Of a stretch of DNA of 64,000 bases, positions 17,856 to 28,573 are shown one piece after another. The first letter of the stretch is position 1. Every line of letters starts with the position of its first letter. A program made the translations under genes and the position numbers. The stretch comes from DASPRG01 sp963796125 (lineage in GTDB: Bacteria > Nitrospirota > Thermodesulfovibrionia > Thermodesulfovibrionales > SM23-35). The DNA is taken from positions 1-64,000 of the forward strand of contig CAWCKM010000059.1 of NCBI GenBank assembly GCA_963796125.1. Direction: 5' to 3'. The notes under the pieces are model-generated. The model worked only from the letters and a program-made list of their open reading frames with translations, was not told the DNA's origin and did no database searches.

Positions 17856-18392
17856 ATGAAGACGTTATTTTGTGTTGCTACGACCCTGTTAGTATTTTTT
17901 ATTGTTAGCGTGTCGTCAGTCCAGTCACAAACTCAGGTAGTTGAAGGCTACACCCTGATAAGAGGTTCGTCAGGTACAGTAGTCTGTCTTGGCAGATGGA
18001 TACCTTCGCGGGATGTTGCTCTTCCCGGTACTTGCGAAGGACAGGTAGTGGATCTTACCCAACTCTCTGCTGTTTCCTCCAGGCAGACTGTTGATAGGCT
18101 TGAACAGATACTCTTTGCTCTTGCCTCGCTCGATCAAAAATTAGCTGTCAATAACGATCAGGTTAAACAACTTATCGAGGCCAATGTCAAAACCCAGACC
18201 TCGATTGACCAGCAGGTAAGTCAGGTCAGCGATCTTCTGCGTGAGGCGATCACCACAAGGTTCGACACATTGCCCGATGAAATGCTTACTAAAGATTCAT
18301 TCAGGAAAGAGATCGAAAAGCTCAAGGAAGATATCCTGAAAGAAGTCGAAAAATACTACACAAAAAAGCCAGCGGCGCCTGTAAAGAAATAA
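17856..18392 (+). CDS. exported coiled-coil protein of unknown function
   Basis: A 178-residue protein with a clear signal peptide (MKTLFCVATTLLVFFIVSVSSVQS, cleavage after about residue 24). Next comes a short domain containing GSSGTVVCLGRW and PGTCEGQVVDL, which may form one disulfide. A long heptad-rich helix follows from about residue 75 (TVDRLEQILFALASLDQKLAV to KDSFRKEIEKLKEDILKEVE). The tail is KKPAAPVKK. I do not recognise the family. GAAGGAGGGGG before the ATG is a very strong site. Confidence 0.75.
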   Translation: MKTLFCVATTLLVFFIVSVSSVQSQTQVVEGYTLIRGSSGTVVCLGRWIPSRDVALPGTCEGQVVDLTQLSAVSSRQTVDRLEQILFALASLDQKLAVNNDQVKQLIEANVKTQTSIDQQVSQVSDLLREAITTRFDTLPDEMLTKDSFRKEIEKLKEDILKEVEKYYTKKPAAPVKK

Positions 18393-18523
18393 TCTGCTGG
18401 ATCAGGCTACTGAACACAACGCTATGGAACAGGTTTAATATGTGTATTTCTTTATATAGATGAAAAAGAAAGCTACAAATAATCCTTAGGGTCTGCGTGG
18501 TGTTTTTTAAAAATTACCGTCTG

Positions 18524-18865
18524 TTATACTTTAGTGGCATTGTTTTTAGATAATCTTACCGGATATTTTTTCTCATTCAATTCAATCTTTGCCAGCACTT
18601 CTCTTTCGATATCGATTCCCAATGTATCAGCTAATCTTGCAAGATAGATGAACACATCTGCAATCTCCTGCTTTATCAGAGCCATATCTTTCTCAGATTC
18701 AGTGATATTCTTCGACTGTTCTTCTGTCAACCACTGAAATATCTCAAGAAGTTCTGCTGCCTCAGCGGCAAGTGCCATGGTCAGATTCTTGGGACTGTGG
18801 AACTGGTGCCAGTTCCTTGCCTGGGCAAAATAATGGAGCTTTTTCTGAATTGCGAAAATGTCCAT
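18524..18865 (-). CDS. MazG-like nucleotide pyrophosphohydrolase (RS21-C6 type)
   Basis: A 113-residue all-helical enzyme of the all-alpha NTP pyrophosphatase group. The metal-binding pattern AAEAAELLEIFQW (E-x2-E) and KQEIADVFIYLARLAD (E-x2-D) is visible, together with the RNWHQFHSPKNLTMAL entry typical of the RS21-C6/dCTPase branch. It probably removes non-canonical dNTPs. It ends a minus-strand series and lies just downstream of the broken DprA-like gene. Confidence 0.87.
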   Translation of the reverse strand: MDIFAIQKKLHYFAQARNWHQFHSPKNLTMALAAEAAELLEIFQWLTEEQSKNITESEKDMALIKQEIADVFIYLARLADTLGIDIEREVLAKIELNEKKYPVRLSKNNATKV

Positions 18866-18886
18866 ATATCACTCACACCATTTTAT

Positions 18887-19510
18887 TTAAAACTTTCCGG
18901 TGAAACAGGTTTTAACCCCTGCCGCTACCAAATTTTTATTCTTCTCGTCATCTATGGTATACACCTGTTTACCCCATTTTAAGAGTTCCTGGCAGAACAT
19001 TTCTGTCATGACTATTCGGTGCGGCATAGGGAATGAAAATAGACGTTGCAAGCGCTGCGACAAAATAATTTCTTCTCAGCTGCCCTGTCTGAAGAAATAC
19101 GTTTCTCTTTCTCAGGGAACGGCGAAAGAAAAAGCAATCTCCCTTCCTTTTAAAGGTTTTTTATATTCAGCCCTGATTCGCATTCCTTCAATACTACGTG
19201 CAGGGCAGATGATGACCGGTTGTTTTCCTTTGAGAAGGATGTTCAGGCACTCGCGCTCCATTGCTGAATGGAATCCGCTTATCACTGTTATATCGGCTTC
19301 TCTCAATTTCTTCATCAGATCGTATGTCTTAAGGATAATAGTCCCTGGGCATTTTACTGAACTGAAAACTGCAAGGGTATTATTTTTCAGGATGTCGAGG
19401 TTGCCAATGGCGGTAATGTCTTTTGGAGCATTCCCCGACAAGTATGTCATAAGAAAAGATGGGTAGTTAGATTCGCCTTGCTGAATTTTGCATGGACTAA
19501 AGTATGTCAT
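18887..19510 (-). pseudogene. DprA-like Rossmann protein, three frameshifts
   Basis: The gene starts at ATG 19510 after AAGAAGG and reads ESNYPSFLMTYL, ITAIGNLDILK, VISGFHSAMERECLNILL and CPARSIEGMRI, the core of the short DprA/SMF-like family. Three +1 shifts follow, each curable by removing one base from a T or A run: near 19120 (then SPFPEKEKRISSDRAAEK), near 19075 (then NYFVAALATSIFIPYAAPNSHDR) and near 19010 (then MFCQELLKWGKQVYTIDDEKN), ending at 18887-18889. The reconstructed length is about 205 residues. DprA proteins load RecA on single-stranded DNA; this short form may act in DNA sensing or defence, which is inference. Confidence 0.75.
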
Positions 19511-19566
19511 CTGTAACCTTCTTTGTTATGGGCAATTCAAGGACAGCATGGGTTTTACTTCTTTAG

Positions 19567-19731
19567 CTAACCCTCTGTCAAATGCCCCTCTTTTACAAGA
19601 AAATCCTTGGGCTTCAATATCTGAATATCGTAAATTTTCCCGGCGCGGGCCAAATCGAGAATGTTTCTCGGATGCCCTTTCCAGAAAAAAGCAGAAATTG
19701 TAACGTTCGTATCCAGAACAACCCGCGTCAA
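19567..19731 (-). pseudogene. PIN-domain toxin remnant
   Basis: A TTG start overlaps the antitoxin stop as TTGA. The frame begins LTRVVLDTNVTISAFF, the PIN N-terminus with its first catalytic Asp. After one shift it continues WKGHPRNILDLARAGKIYDI and then jumps to ILKPKDFLVKEG, the normal C-terminus. The central part, with the other acidic residues (about 80 codons), is deleted, so the nuclease is dead. Confidence 0.72.
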
Positions 19732-19958
19732 CTGATACCCCGTGATTCATGGACAATTCTCTCAATATCCTTTTCAGTCAAATCAGAGAATCCTTTTTCC
19801 TTTGCCAGTGATTCTGCATAACCATAGATATCAGGCTCTTCAACAGGCATCAAAAGCACATCGAAAACACTTCCAACCTCTTTTGCAGTATCTTCGGGCA
19901 GCGAAAGGTGTCCATCAGGCAGTACCTTGCCAATAAATCTTCTTGCTATAGTTTTCAT
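19728..19958 (-). CDS. antitoxin of a PIN-type toxin-antitoxin pair
   Basis: A 76-residue protein, MKTIARRFIGKVLPDGHLSLP..., with an AbrB-like or short beta-rich N-terminus and an acidic helical tail (YGYAESLAKEKGFSDLTEKDIERIVHESRG) of the kind that wraps a PIN toxin. The ATG at 19958 is chosen because GGAGGT lies 7 bases upstream; an upstream GTG in the same frame would sit on the site itself. It overlaps the toxin remnant and should regulate its own promoter. Confidence 0.7.
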   Translation of the reverse strand: MKTIARRFIGKVLPDGHLSLPEDTAKEVGSVFDVLLMPVEEPDIYGYAESLAKEKGFSDLTEKDIERIVHESRGIS

Positions 19959-20013
19959 CTGCATCACCTCCCGTGAATTTGATTTTATTCTAACCCAAAA
20001 TGCCTGTTTTCTC

Positions 20014-20190
20014 TCAGTTTATGAACCCAAACAAAATAACCCCTCCTCTTGTGCTATTCGCAAAAGCAGAGATGGGCTCATAAAGTCTATGAGGAGTGCC
20101 TTTCTTGGCCACCTTCACCTCGATATGGTCCAACTCGCTCTGGTGTTGCTGAACCTCGAATATCAGTTCAAGTATTTCTTCTTGGGTCAA
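20014..20190 (-). pseudogene. AlbA_2 (Schlafen-like) domain protein, truncated stub
   Basis: A 58-codon frame starts with a TTG that overlaps the methyltransferase stop (TTGA), preceded by GATGGAGA. It reads LTQEEILELIFEVQQHQSE, HIEVKVAKKGTPHRLYE and ISAFANSTRGGVILFGF, the AlbA_2 signature (E-x-K ... AFANxxGGxxxFG). A TGA then ends it where the family normally continues for over 300 residues. The antitoxin begins about 55 bases further on, so the 3' part was probably lost. It was the fourth gene of the defence-type operon. Confidence 0.68.
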
Positions 20191-21300
20191 TCTCCATCCT
20201 CACTCTCCCGCCCCATGCGATATTTGATGTCATAATTGATGATGAAGTCAAGTTCCTCGTCAGTGAAGCCGTAGTGCTTTGCTAACACCTGGTCGATTTC
20301 GTCAATGATGGATTTGGATTTTGACACATAAAATTGTTGCACTCTTGCTTTGCCATATTTAATGACGGTCGCGTTAGAATTAAGATCAACCATGAGAATT
20401 GAAATGAGTCTTTGAATCTCTTTCACATTCATATTGTCAAAATGCCACTTTATTCTGAACATGGCAATATCGGATGGATAAATATGTCGGGCATCAGTAA
20501 GCGACTTCCAGAAAAAATAAAAGAGAGAGCTATTGAGTATAGCCAAAACTTTCGCTTTACTGATGTCATCTCTGACACGCAGGATGGAAATAGTAGTGTG
20601 TTTCTTGTTTTCTTCCAGCGTTGTTTCGTATTTTGGCATAAAATCAAGTGCCTTAATCCAATATCCACCAGCATTATGGTAATAGAGGAGAGAGCTTCCA
20701 GGAAGCAAATCCGTAGTATCTTTTTCCTTGATGAGAAACATTTTTTTCAAAATCGAAGCCGCTATTATTGAATCGACTTTTGGGATACAGTAATCTTGTA
20801 TAAGCAGGGTAATCTCCTGGTATTTCATCTTCCTGAACAGAACTTCTCTTTCGTCAGAGTACCACGTTTTATAATCCGTTGAATATACTTTACTATTTTG
20901 ACCTTTCTCCAATAGAGCAATACTTAGTCTTTGCATTACACCTTGAAACAGTGCCGCAGGCCGAAGCCCGAAGTTCGCAAGATATAAAGATGACGAATTA
21001 TTAATTAAGTACTTCTGCAAAATACTCATTCTTTGCGCTGCAACAAGTGAAATAGGAACAATCATACCAAAACGCGCTTTCCGATTTACTAAACTTATTG
21101 AGCGTTCAACAACAAATGAATATAAATTCCCGCAACTCTCTGTGTGATAACCCTTTATTGTATATTCACCTTTTACCTTCGTATATTCCACATACGGCGG
21201 GTTGCCGATGATAACGTCGAAACCACCATTCTTTAGAATTCCGTAGAACTCGATGAACCAGTGAAAGGGTCTGTGAGAATCAAGCCATTGTTGATACTGG

Positions 21301-21400
21301 GTGTCATGCCGAACTTGTTTCGGCATCTCATGAGACCCTGAAACAAGTTCAGGGTGACGAGAAGAGGAAACTGGATTCCCGTTTTCACGGGAATGACGAA
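21301..21400. repeat. two palindromic repeats inserted in frame in the methyltransferase gene
   Basis: The first (21301-21362) begins GTGTCATGCCGAACTTGTTT and ends CTGAAACAAGTTCAGGGTGA, and codes on the minus strand for RHPELVSGSHEMPKQVRHD. The second (21368-21400) has the TTCCCG / CGGGAA core and codes for RHSRENGNPV. Both read without stops in the frame of the host gene and are absent from the family. Confidence 0.82.
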
Positions 21401-21908
21401 CAGAAGAGACATCAACGCCATATTCACCGGCAAGGTACTGGTTCAATTCATCCTCCAAGATCGCCAGCTTTCTGCGCAGTTCCTGTTTATCTTCGGGGGT
21501 TACTTCTCCACCTAACTCTGTCTGTTGCCTCTGGAATAATTTAAACAGACGATCAACATCCTCTGCCTTTTCTTCAATAGCAGGTAATGACTCCAAACTG
21601 ACCCAGTCTCCTTGCCATCGCTTGCTTTATCTCATCATATGTTGCAAAACCGACAAGTGTATTACCTGCGCGGATATTGAAATCAATATCGGGCAGAGGC
21701 TCGATATTCTCAGCGCTGTCTATCTGAGCAACGAGTTTTAGGAACAGGCGAAGCTTGCATATTTCAATAGCCTCTTCCATGATGTCAACGCCATAGAGGT
21801 TGTTGACGATTATTGACTTAAAGATGAAATACTTGAGGTTCGGGTGCTCTTCTACACGTTTTAAGATTTTCTTGAAATCCCCATATTTGTCGGAACGAGG
21901 TTTTTTGT

Positions 21909-21972
21909 GTAGGGGCGAACCTGTGTGTTCGCCCTTGTAAATCCGATCGGGCAGACACGGGTCCGCCCCTAC
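21909..21972. repeat. third in-frame palindromic repeat in the methyltransferase gene
   Basis: A 64-base element with perfect 9-base ends GTAGGGGCG / CGCCCCTAC and internal GTTCGCCC / GGGCAGAC blocks. It codes for VGADPCLPDRIYKGEHTGSP, between the conserved NELD and KYGDFKKIL segments of the host. Confidence 0.82.
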
Positions 21973-23589
21973 AACATCCAATTCATTTACAAAGACCTGC
22001 ATCCTGTCAAGACAAGCCTCATAGAGAGGCTCAAGAATATTCAGTGCAGCAAAAAGAAATGCGCCTGAACCGCAGGTTGGATCGAGCACTGTCACCTTTT
22101 CGATCGCATGATAGAACGCACGAAGGAGTTCAGGGCCTTCGGAATTCCAGATCACATCCTGGGCAAACTGGCGAATATCGAGATTATAGGTGATGAGATC
22201 ATTGATCGACTGTATCTCGCCGTTGAGCATTTTGGCCTTGACCTCTTCATATCTCTGCCGCCGTGCGACAACCTCTCTCCAGATTTCGGTTGGAAGAGCA
22301 TATTCAGGAGTGGCAGGCTTATTCCATTCAGTGCGTTTCGAAACATCGTTACTGCCGATGGCGATTTCTTCCGGCAAAGGCAACTCAATGCCCTTTTTCA
22401 CAGCAGGATAGAAATATCGGTCAGGATCTGCCTGTAATAATTTCCATACGTCGTATCAGACGAACGGCTGTTCACCTTCAAAGGCAATTTTGCATTTCTC
22501 CTTTGCTGCATCGAAGAGGAAGGGGATAACCGTGTTCTTGCTGATGTATTCAGTAATATCTTCTTTTGTGTAATAAGCCCCCATTTGCTTCTGGTTTATA
22601 TATTTCTCGAAGATATACCCGAGGACATCCGGATTGATCTCGTTGTCTCTTTTCAGGGGTCTTTCATCAAGATGCCACTGGTATTGATCAAAGAAGTCGA
22701 AGAGCTTCTCAAATGCCGAATCCGTGATTTGGATATGCTTGCCGTGCAGCTCCTCTATCTGATGTTTGAGGAACAACCCGCCATTCAGGTAAGGGATCTC
22801 ACCAAGAAGTTTGTTAATCTCTGCAGAGCGATCGCTTTCTTTCTTTGCAAAACCTTCAAAGAACAGAGGGCAGAGAAATTTTCTATAGAAGAGGTCTTTG
22901 CCATGTCCTTTGCTTTGTAATAGTTTGTTGCTCAAGATAGTTATCGTCATTGGCCAGGAACCCTTTTTTCTGGATAAAGTAGATGAACATCAGACGGTTG
23001 AGCATTACAGAGGCATACCACCTTTGCAATTCATCATCAGGAATACCATTTATGAATTTAAGGAAAGCATCATGCTCGGCCTTGAACCGGTCATAAAACC
23101 GCTTTGTGATGCGCTCCACATCAAATGCGGCCCTGGCCCTGCCGCTCACCTCGACAATGGTCAAGGTCTCTTCTTCTTCAAGACTGAAGACTATGGATTG
23201 AAGCTTCTGAATTAGGGAGTCACCGGGTTGATTAATATGATATGCATGTTCCCGACATGCAGTGGGCTTGCCGGTCTCCCTTTTTACCCACTGCCAGATT
23301 TGGCTTGTCTTATCGCTGTCGGTATAAATGATGATGTGCTCATGGACTGATTTTGCAGCCTGTCTCTCGATCTTTCGCCTTAACTGAATAATCAGGAATG
23401 CGTCCATCAGGTAAAGGAGCTGCAGGTAAATGCCACCATGCCGTGTTTTTCAGCAACAGCAGATAGGGATAAAAGTATTGCCATCAAGAGTTATCATCAA
23501 GTTGGTTGTTGCAGCGATCCCAGCCAAGTTCTTCAATGAAGAGGTTCTTGAAATTAAAATCTTTTAGAATAGTTTCGGGTGCGTTTATA

Positions 23590-24718
23590 TCAATCGGCAT
23601 CTTTCAGCTTCTTTCCGGATCTCTTGCCGGCAATCTGCCGTGCGGCAATCTGCTCACGTGCAATGCGGATTGCTTCATGGAGTTTCTTCTCAAGCAATTC
23701 ACGGGGCGGGAGTTCGGTAAGATATTCTGCGACACGAATGCCGCTCTTTGCAAGCTGCAAAAGTTCAACATGTTCAGAAGACTTTCCAGCGCAGAGAATC
23801 AGGCCGATAGGGCTTTCTTCTCCTGCGCGCTTTTCATATTTGTCCAGCCAGCGAAGGTAAAGCTCCATTTGTCCTTTATCGGCAGCCTTGAACTTCCCCA
23901 GTTTTAATTCAACAGCGACAAGACGTTGCATTCCGCCGATGGTAGAAAAGCAAATCAAGATAGTAATCTTCGTTGTCGATAGTCATCCGTTTCTGCCGGG
24001 CAACGAAAGTAAAGTCCGTCGCCAATTTCAAGAAGAAACTTTTCAAGTTCTCTGAGGATTGCGGATTCGAGGTCTCGCTCGCTGTAAGCATCAGACAGAC
24101 CGAGGAAATCGAGCACGTAGGGATCGCGGAACACAAGGTCAGGGGTCAGCTTGTCTTCCTCCCGCAAGCACCGCAAGTTCATGTTTAATGAGCTTCTCCG
24201 GTTTTTTGGAAATAGCTGTGCGCTCGTAAAGCATGCTGTCTATCTTCTCCTTGAGGGTACGGGTACTCCATCGTTCAATCCTGCACATCTCGGCATAGAA
24301 GTCTCTTTTAATCTGGTCTTCAAGATAGAATAATGTCCCGTAAATGCGTCCAGCTTAATTGTCGCACTCAGTGCGTGCGACAATTTGCCTGTCGGGATAA
24401 TACTTCTGCAAAACGAATCATATTAAAGAGGTTGCGCGGTGTGAAACCTTTTCCATAATCTGCAGACAATTGTGCAGCTAAAGCGTCTGCACAATCTCCT
24501 CACCGTATGCAGCACGGTTTTTCTTTCAGAATATCCTCCCGTATCCTTTTGCCGATATTCCAGTAAAGGAGCACCATCTCAGAATTGATCGCCTGAGAAA
24601 CGCGATGACGGGATTGTTCAATCATCAGGCGAATATCGCTTAAAAGCTGTCCCGTTACTTCCGGTTTTTTTGCTTTAAGAACTACCAATGCCTTATCTCT
24701 ACGTTGTGTTTTTTCCAT
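23590..24718 (-). pseudogene. YhcG/DUF1016-family PDDEXK nuclease, frameshifted
   Basis: The start is ATG 24718, 3 bases after the helicase stop. The N-terminal DUF1016 domain reads IRLMIEQSRHRVSQAINSEMVLLYWNIGKRI and, after shifts, GFTPRNLFNMIRFAEVL and DFYAEMCRIERWSTRTLKEKI plus SMLYERTAISKKPE. The C-terminal nuclease has DPYVLDFLGLSDAYSERDLE, then NEDYYLDLLFYH and LVAVELKLGKF, the Asp and Glu-x-Lys of the PDDEXK site. Frame changes occur near 24500, 24370, 24190 and 23930. A perfect 11-base inverted repeat (24357-24367 / 24375-24385) replaces a conserved LSxQL segment. Reconstructed length is about 370 residues, normal for the family. Confidence 0.8.
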
Positions 24719-24721
24719 TGC

Positions 24722-27700
24722 CTATCCTTTTACAAGCCCCATTGAACAGATAATCCTCGGCTCCTGTATCTGCTCTTCTTCATGGATAATGCAGAGCCTT
24801 CCTTCCTCACGCAAAGCAATAACCATCTGTGCAAGGGTTTCATCAGAAATCCCGCTTCTCAATTGACGGTTGAGTGTGTCAATCGCTGTCTGTCGGAGAG
24901 GATACCGATAAATTTCGTCGATAGCTTTCAGGAGTTCCTGAGATTCAAAGAGAGTTCCTTTAATCTCTTCAGCATACCTCTTGAGCCTTTCATAGGTGCG
25001 GAATCGTGCTCCCGATGGTCTTCCCAACTGTCCACCCACAGACTTTTCTTCTTCTATTATCAACTCAACTCCTTTTTGCACGAGTTCGATGATGTTTTTC
25101 ATCGCGAGGGACTGCAGGGGTGTCTGGGAGCACATTCGGCAGTCTTTCAGAATTGTAAACTGTGATTCGGTCACACTTTTACCTTCTTTATCAATCCATG
25201 AAGGGCATCATTCCCTTCGGCAGTCTTCATATAGACCAAGACGCCTTCGGGTCATCCTCCCATCCCCCCTTTCTAAAGGGGGGTCAAGGGGGATTTCATG
25301 GTGTATTGCTCGTGCAGAATATATAACTGGCTGTAATGAAGGTATGCTTTTCTTAAGTTCCGGATTTGCAGTTATGGCATTTTTCCATATCTGATATGCA
25401 TATGAGGCAAGGTCAACTTCTCCGTCAACATCACCATCAAGAATGTCTGACTTTTCGTTGTAGAGGTCAAGTATCGCCTGATCATTCCGATCGTCTTCGA
25501 AGAATGCCTCATCTGTTCCAACCACTTCTGCGTTCTCTTGAAGTCTCAAACGAACTCGTGCACGCAGTCTGATGATACGCTCCACACCATCTGCAGGCAG
25601 GAACGAGTAACAGACAATGTTTTCTGCCTTCTGACCTATCCTGTCCACACGGCCTGCCCGCTGTATCAACCGGATAATTGCCCAGGGAAGGTCGTAATTC
25701 ACGATTAGGGAACAGTCCTGGAGGTTCTGCCCTTCGCTGAGGACATCGGTTGCGATGAGAACACGCAGTTCATCTTCCGGTTTTATCAGGTCACGCTTCT
25801 CATTGCTTTCAGGACTAGAATCGCCACGCGATCTCTGTGGGATCATCCGTATCGCCGGTGACTCCTGCGATCTTTGTTATCCCACGCTTTTTCAATTCGG
25901 TTTCAAGATAACGCACTGTATCGGCAAATTGACTGAAGACCAGAATCTTTTCAGCGGGGTGTTTCCTGGCTATCAGATTGTAAAGTGCATCTAGTCTTGG
26001 TATCTTTCTCTGCATCCCAATCCCCGCACTTTGCAAGGACTTTGATGAGAGATTGAATGTCTTTGCGAAGGTCTTTCTCAAGCTCCTTGAGAAAGAGAGA
26101 CGAGCGCAGCCATTTAAAGCGCTTTTTATATTGTGTTTCATACCCCTTATAGACCTCTTCCGCTTTTTTCTTGAAATCTGTCTTCGGTGCGAAGAGGTGA
26201 AATATGGCAGACCTTCGTTTCCTCCTCCTCGTCGAATATATTTACAGTGACACACATGTCATCCGCATCTTCATCAAAAAAACGGGAGTCAAGCATCTCA
26301 GGGTCCTGTGTACCAATGGGCACGGGTTTGCCATGATCTATGGCGTGGAGATAAACGTAATTCCGCAGGATATGCCGCTCCACGGACAGAAGAAAAGACT
26401 TTCCGCTGCTTTCAAGACGCTTGAAAAGATTTGTGCGACAGAACCCCATAAGCCGCTTGCCGGCGCGGGAAAGGTCTTGCAGGATTTTCGCTTCGACTGG
26501 AGTCGGCGGTTCATGAGGAGTCTCGGCGATATAGTTGCCAAGGCCATATCTCGGCAGGTTGAGCCCGTTAATGGTATCAACAACATCCGGCGCATAGAGA
26601 CGGGCATACTGATCGGACGAATTGCTGTCATCGATTTTAAACTTCACTGTCTTGGGCTTTCTATCCGGGAAATATGAGCGGGTTCCGTCTTCAAAGGTGA
26701 GAAATTTGCGGCCATTTGCAGGATCGGTCTCCGCGTAGTTTTCCTGGATGAATGTTCTCGTACGTCTTACCATGTAAAGACGCATGAGATCGCGCCAGTC
26801 ATCGGGATATTCGCTTTTTTCAAATGCAGCAAGAGAGCGCACAGGACATTGATGTCTCCGTATAAACTCAGTCTCTCCTAATTCACGGAGCAGTCTCTCC
26901 GGCCGAATACCCAGGTCTTTATCTTCCTGTACAAAGAGCCGGAGCTGACTGGTAAGATCGCGATAGTTCTTATTATATGGGGTTGCTGACAGCAGAGATG
27001 CATCTGCTTTCATTTTCCTGAATGTACTCATGGATTGCATGATAGCGTTTGCCTTCACGATTACGGAGGTTATGACTCTCATCTATGATGATCAGGCGAT
27101 ACTGCCGCAGGTCAGGCAGTTCATTGATTACCCGCGTGATGGAAAGTACCTTTGCACGCATACGATAGTGATGAACATAGTCTTCCCACATCTTGACAAG
27201 ATTTTTCGGGCAAATAATGAGCGTTTCCAGGCCAAAATCGTCTTCAAAAATACGTGCAATGGCAGTTGCCATAAGCGTCTTCCCGAGTCCCACAACATCA
27301 CCGAGTAAGACACCGCCCCGCTTATGGAGATGATGAGCTGCAATTTTTACGGCAGCTGTTTGAAATTCAAAAAGTTTTTTCCCAAAATCTCGTGGAATGC
27401 TGGAATTCGGAAAGTCCGGCGCGAGCCTCCTGCGCAAGGTGATAGGCCATTTTGATATATATGTGATAAGGGGGAATCAGGTCTTCACGCGCCCAACTCT
27501 CCTTAATAATTTGGACAAATTCTTCTGAAATATCAATGCACCAATTATCATTCCAGCGGTCCTCAAACCATTTTGCGAGCTTATTGCAGGCATCGTGATC
27601 AAGAACGTCAACATTTAGTTCGCCCTGATATGAAAGTCCGGCAAGAGTTAGATTGCTGCTCCCGAGATAGCCTATAGTCGGGTTAATGGGATCAGGCCGA

Positions 27701-28138
27701 AAGAGGAGATAAAGTTTTGCGTGTAGTGGATGTCTGAGGAATAACTTAACAATGACTTTTTTAGCTCTTAATCTGTGCTGCGAGCCTGCGGAGACCTACT
27801 TCATCTTCATTGGTGGGAATTCCGTATGTCAAGTTGTTCCCGGAACTCTTCAGCCAATTTCTTCTTTATCCGAAGGGCTGTTTGGTTATCAATCTCTTTG
27901 TCCTGTTTTATGAGACTTAATGCAGATAAGAGTTCTTCCTGGGGAAGTTTCTGCATTCCTACAAGAAGACGGCAGCAATTTCCTTTACCGCCTGACCACT
28001 TTTCTATGTAAGAATCAAGTTGTTTCCATCCACGAAGATTGAAATAGCCTACGCAGAAATCGGCACGATCAGAAACGTTAAGAGTATCACGAAGGGCGGA
28101 AGAAGATACTGTTCTATGTTATCGAAGATGCGAGGCAT
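24722..28138 (-). pseudogene. PLD-domain SNF2-type helicase, multiply frameshifted
   Basis: The start is ATG 28138 (MPRIFDNIEQYLLP). An N-terminal phospholipase-D-like domain has HPLHAKLYLLFRPDP and GYLGSSNLTLAG (HxK and GSSN of an HKD site). A SNF2/DEAD-like ATPase follows: LLGDVVGLGKTLMATAIAR (Walker A), IIIDESHNLRNR (DExH), LLSATPYNKN (motif III), KILVFSQFADTVRYLE, LIATDVLSEGQNLQD and LIQRAGRVDRIGQ (motif VI). The C-terminal domain is GVLVYMKTAEGNDAL to ICSMGLVKG. Frames change near 27750, 27420, 27000, 26200, 25840 and 25200-25150. An in-frame palindromic repeat lies at 25254-25296. About 1,130 residues when joined. It heads the four-gene operon. Confidence 0.83.
25254..25296. repeat. in-frame C/G-rich repeat in the helicase gene
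   Basis: The repeat carries ATCCCCCCTTTCTAAAGGGG followed by GGTCAAGGGGGATTT, an inverted C/G-run element. On the minus strand it codes for EIPLDPPLERGDGRM, between SARAIHH and the GVLVYMKT segment of the C-terminal domain. Confidence 0.78.
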
Positions 28139-28510
28139 GAACCCTCATTATACGTCTCTCTTCGATGATCATCTTACGCGCTCCGGTAATCCTTCACGGG
28201 TTTGATTCAACATACATATTTGTACCAGTAATGCTCAATAATTTCAATACATTTGTAATGCGAAGCAGGTGAAAGAAACATCTAACCTTTCTTATAGGGC
28301 GAAGGTAACCTATGATATGTTTAACAATTGTCATGGGGGGTTTTGCAATAAAAGGTGCACTCAGATTAAAAGAGCTGTTGGCATTAAAGGAGAGAATTTT
28401 TGTTGACGGGCTGAAAGGAGATGACTATAATTAGGGCAGTTTTTTGCCGTTAACCTTCGTAAACTCCTGACATCTGAGTAAAGGAGAACAAGGGGGACAA
28501 ATGTTCATAC
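28139..28510. other. intergenic region between the defence-type operon and the lipoprotein
   Basis: The operon promoter should lie near 28150-28250 on the minus strand. I see no gene, RNA or repeat in this stretch. Confidence 0.35.
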
Positions 28511-28548
28511 AGCCCATTTTTAGTCAAACAGACTAAGATGGGCTTTTG
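28511..28548 (+). terminator. strong hairpin with short T tract
   Basis: The arms AGCCCAT (28511-28517) and ATGGGCT (28538-28544) enclose a second perfect stem TTAGTC / GACTAA with loop AAACA, followed by TTTTG. It sits 26 bases before the lipoprotein start, so it is a terminator or a leader attenuator. Confidence 0.5.
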
Positions 28549-28573
28549 TGTATTTGAAGAAAAGGAGATAAAG

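Larger units (their letters stand above)
20187..23600 (-). pseudogene. Eco57I-type N6-adenine DNA methyltransferase, multiply broken
   Basis: Read across frames, the gene starts at ATG 23600 (MPIDINAPETILKDFNFK, FIEELGWDR), 11 bases inside the nuclease gene. It runs through SVHEHIIIYTDSDKTSQIW and LNRLMFIYFIQKKGFL to the methyltransferase core: motif I LDPTCGSGAFLFAAL, catalytic NPPY (VIIGNPPYVEY), then a target-recognition/C-terminal region ending at 20187. Breaks include shifts near 23480, 23410, 22930 and 21590 and an in-frame TGA at 22458-22456. Three palindromic repeats are inserted in frame (21301-21362, 21368-21400, 21909-21972). The original protein was about 1,100 residues and may have been a type IIG-like enzyme or the modification subunit of the operon. 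Confidence 0.82.

Noticed and set aside
18797..19821. plus-strand ORFs over the DprA-like and PIN region
   Set aside because: Antisense shadows; the minus strand carries recognisable family motifs with start signals.
22456..22458. TGA read as tryptophan (alternative genetic code)
   Set aside because: TGA ends several intact genes here and Trp is normally TGG in all of them.
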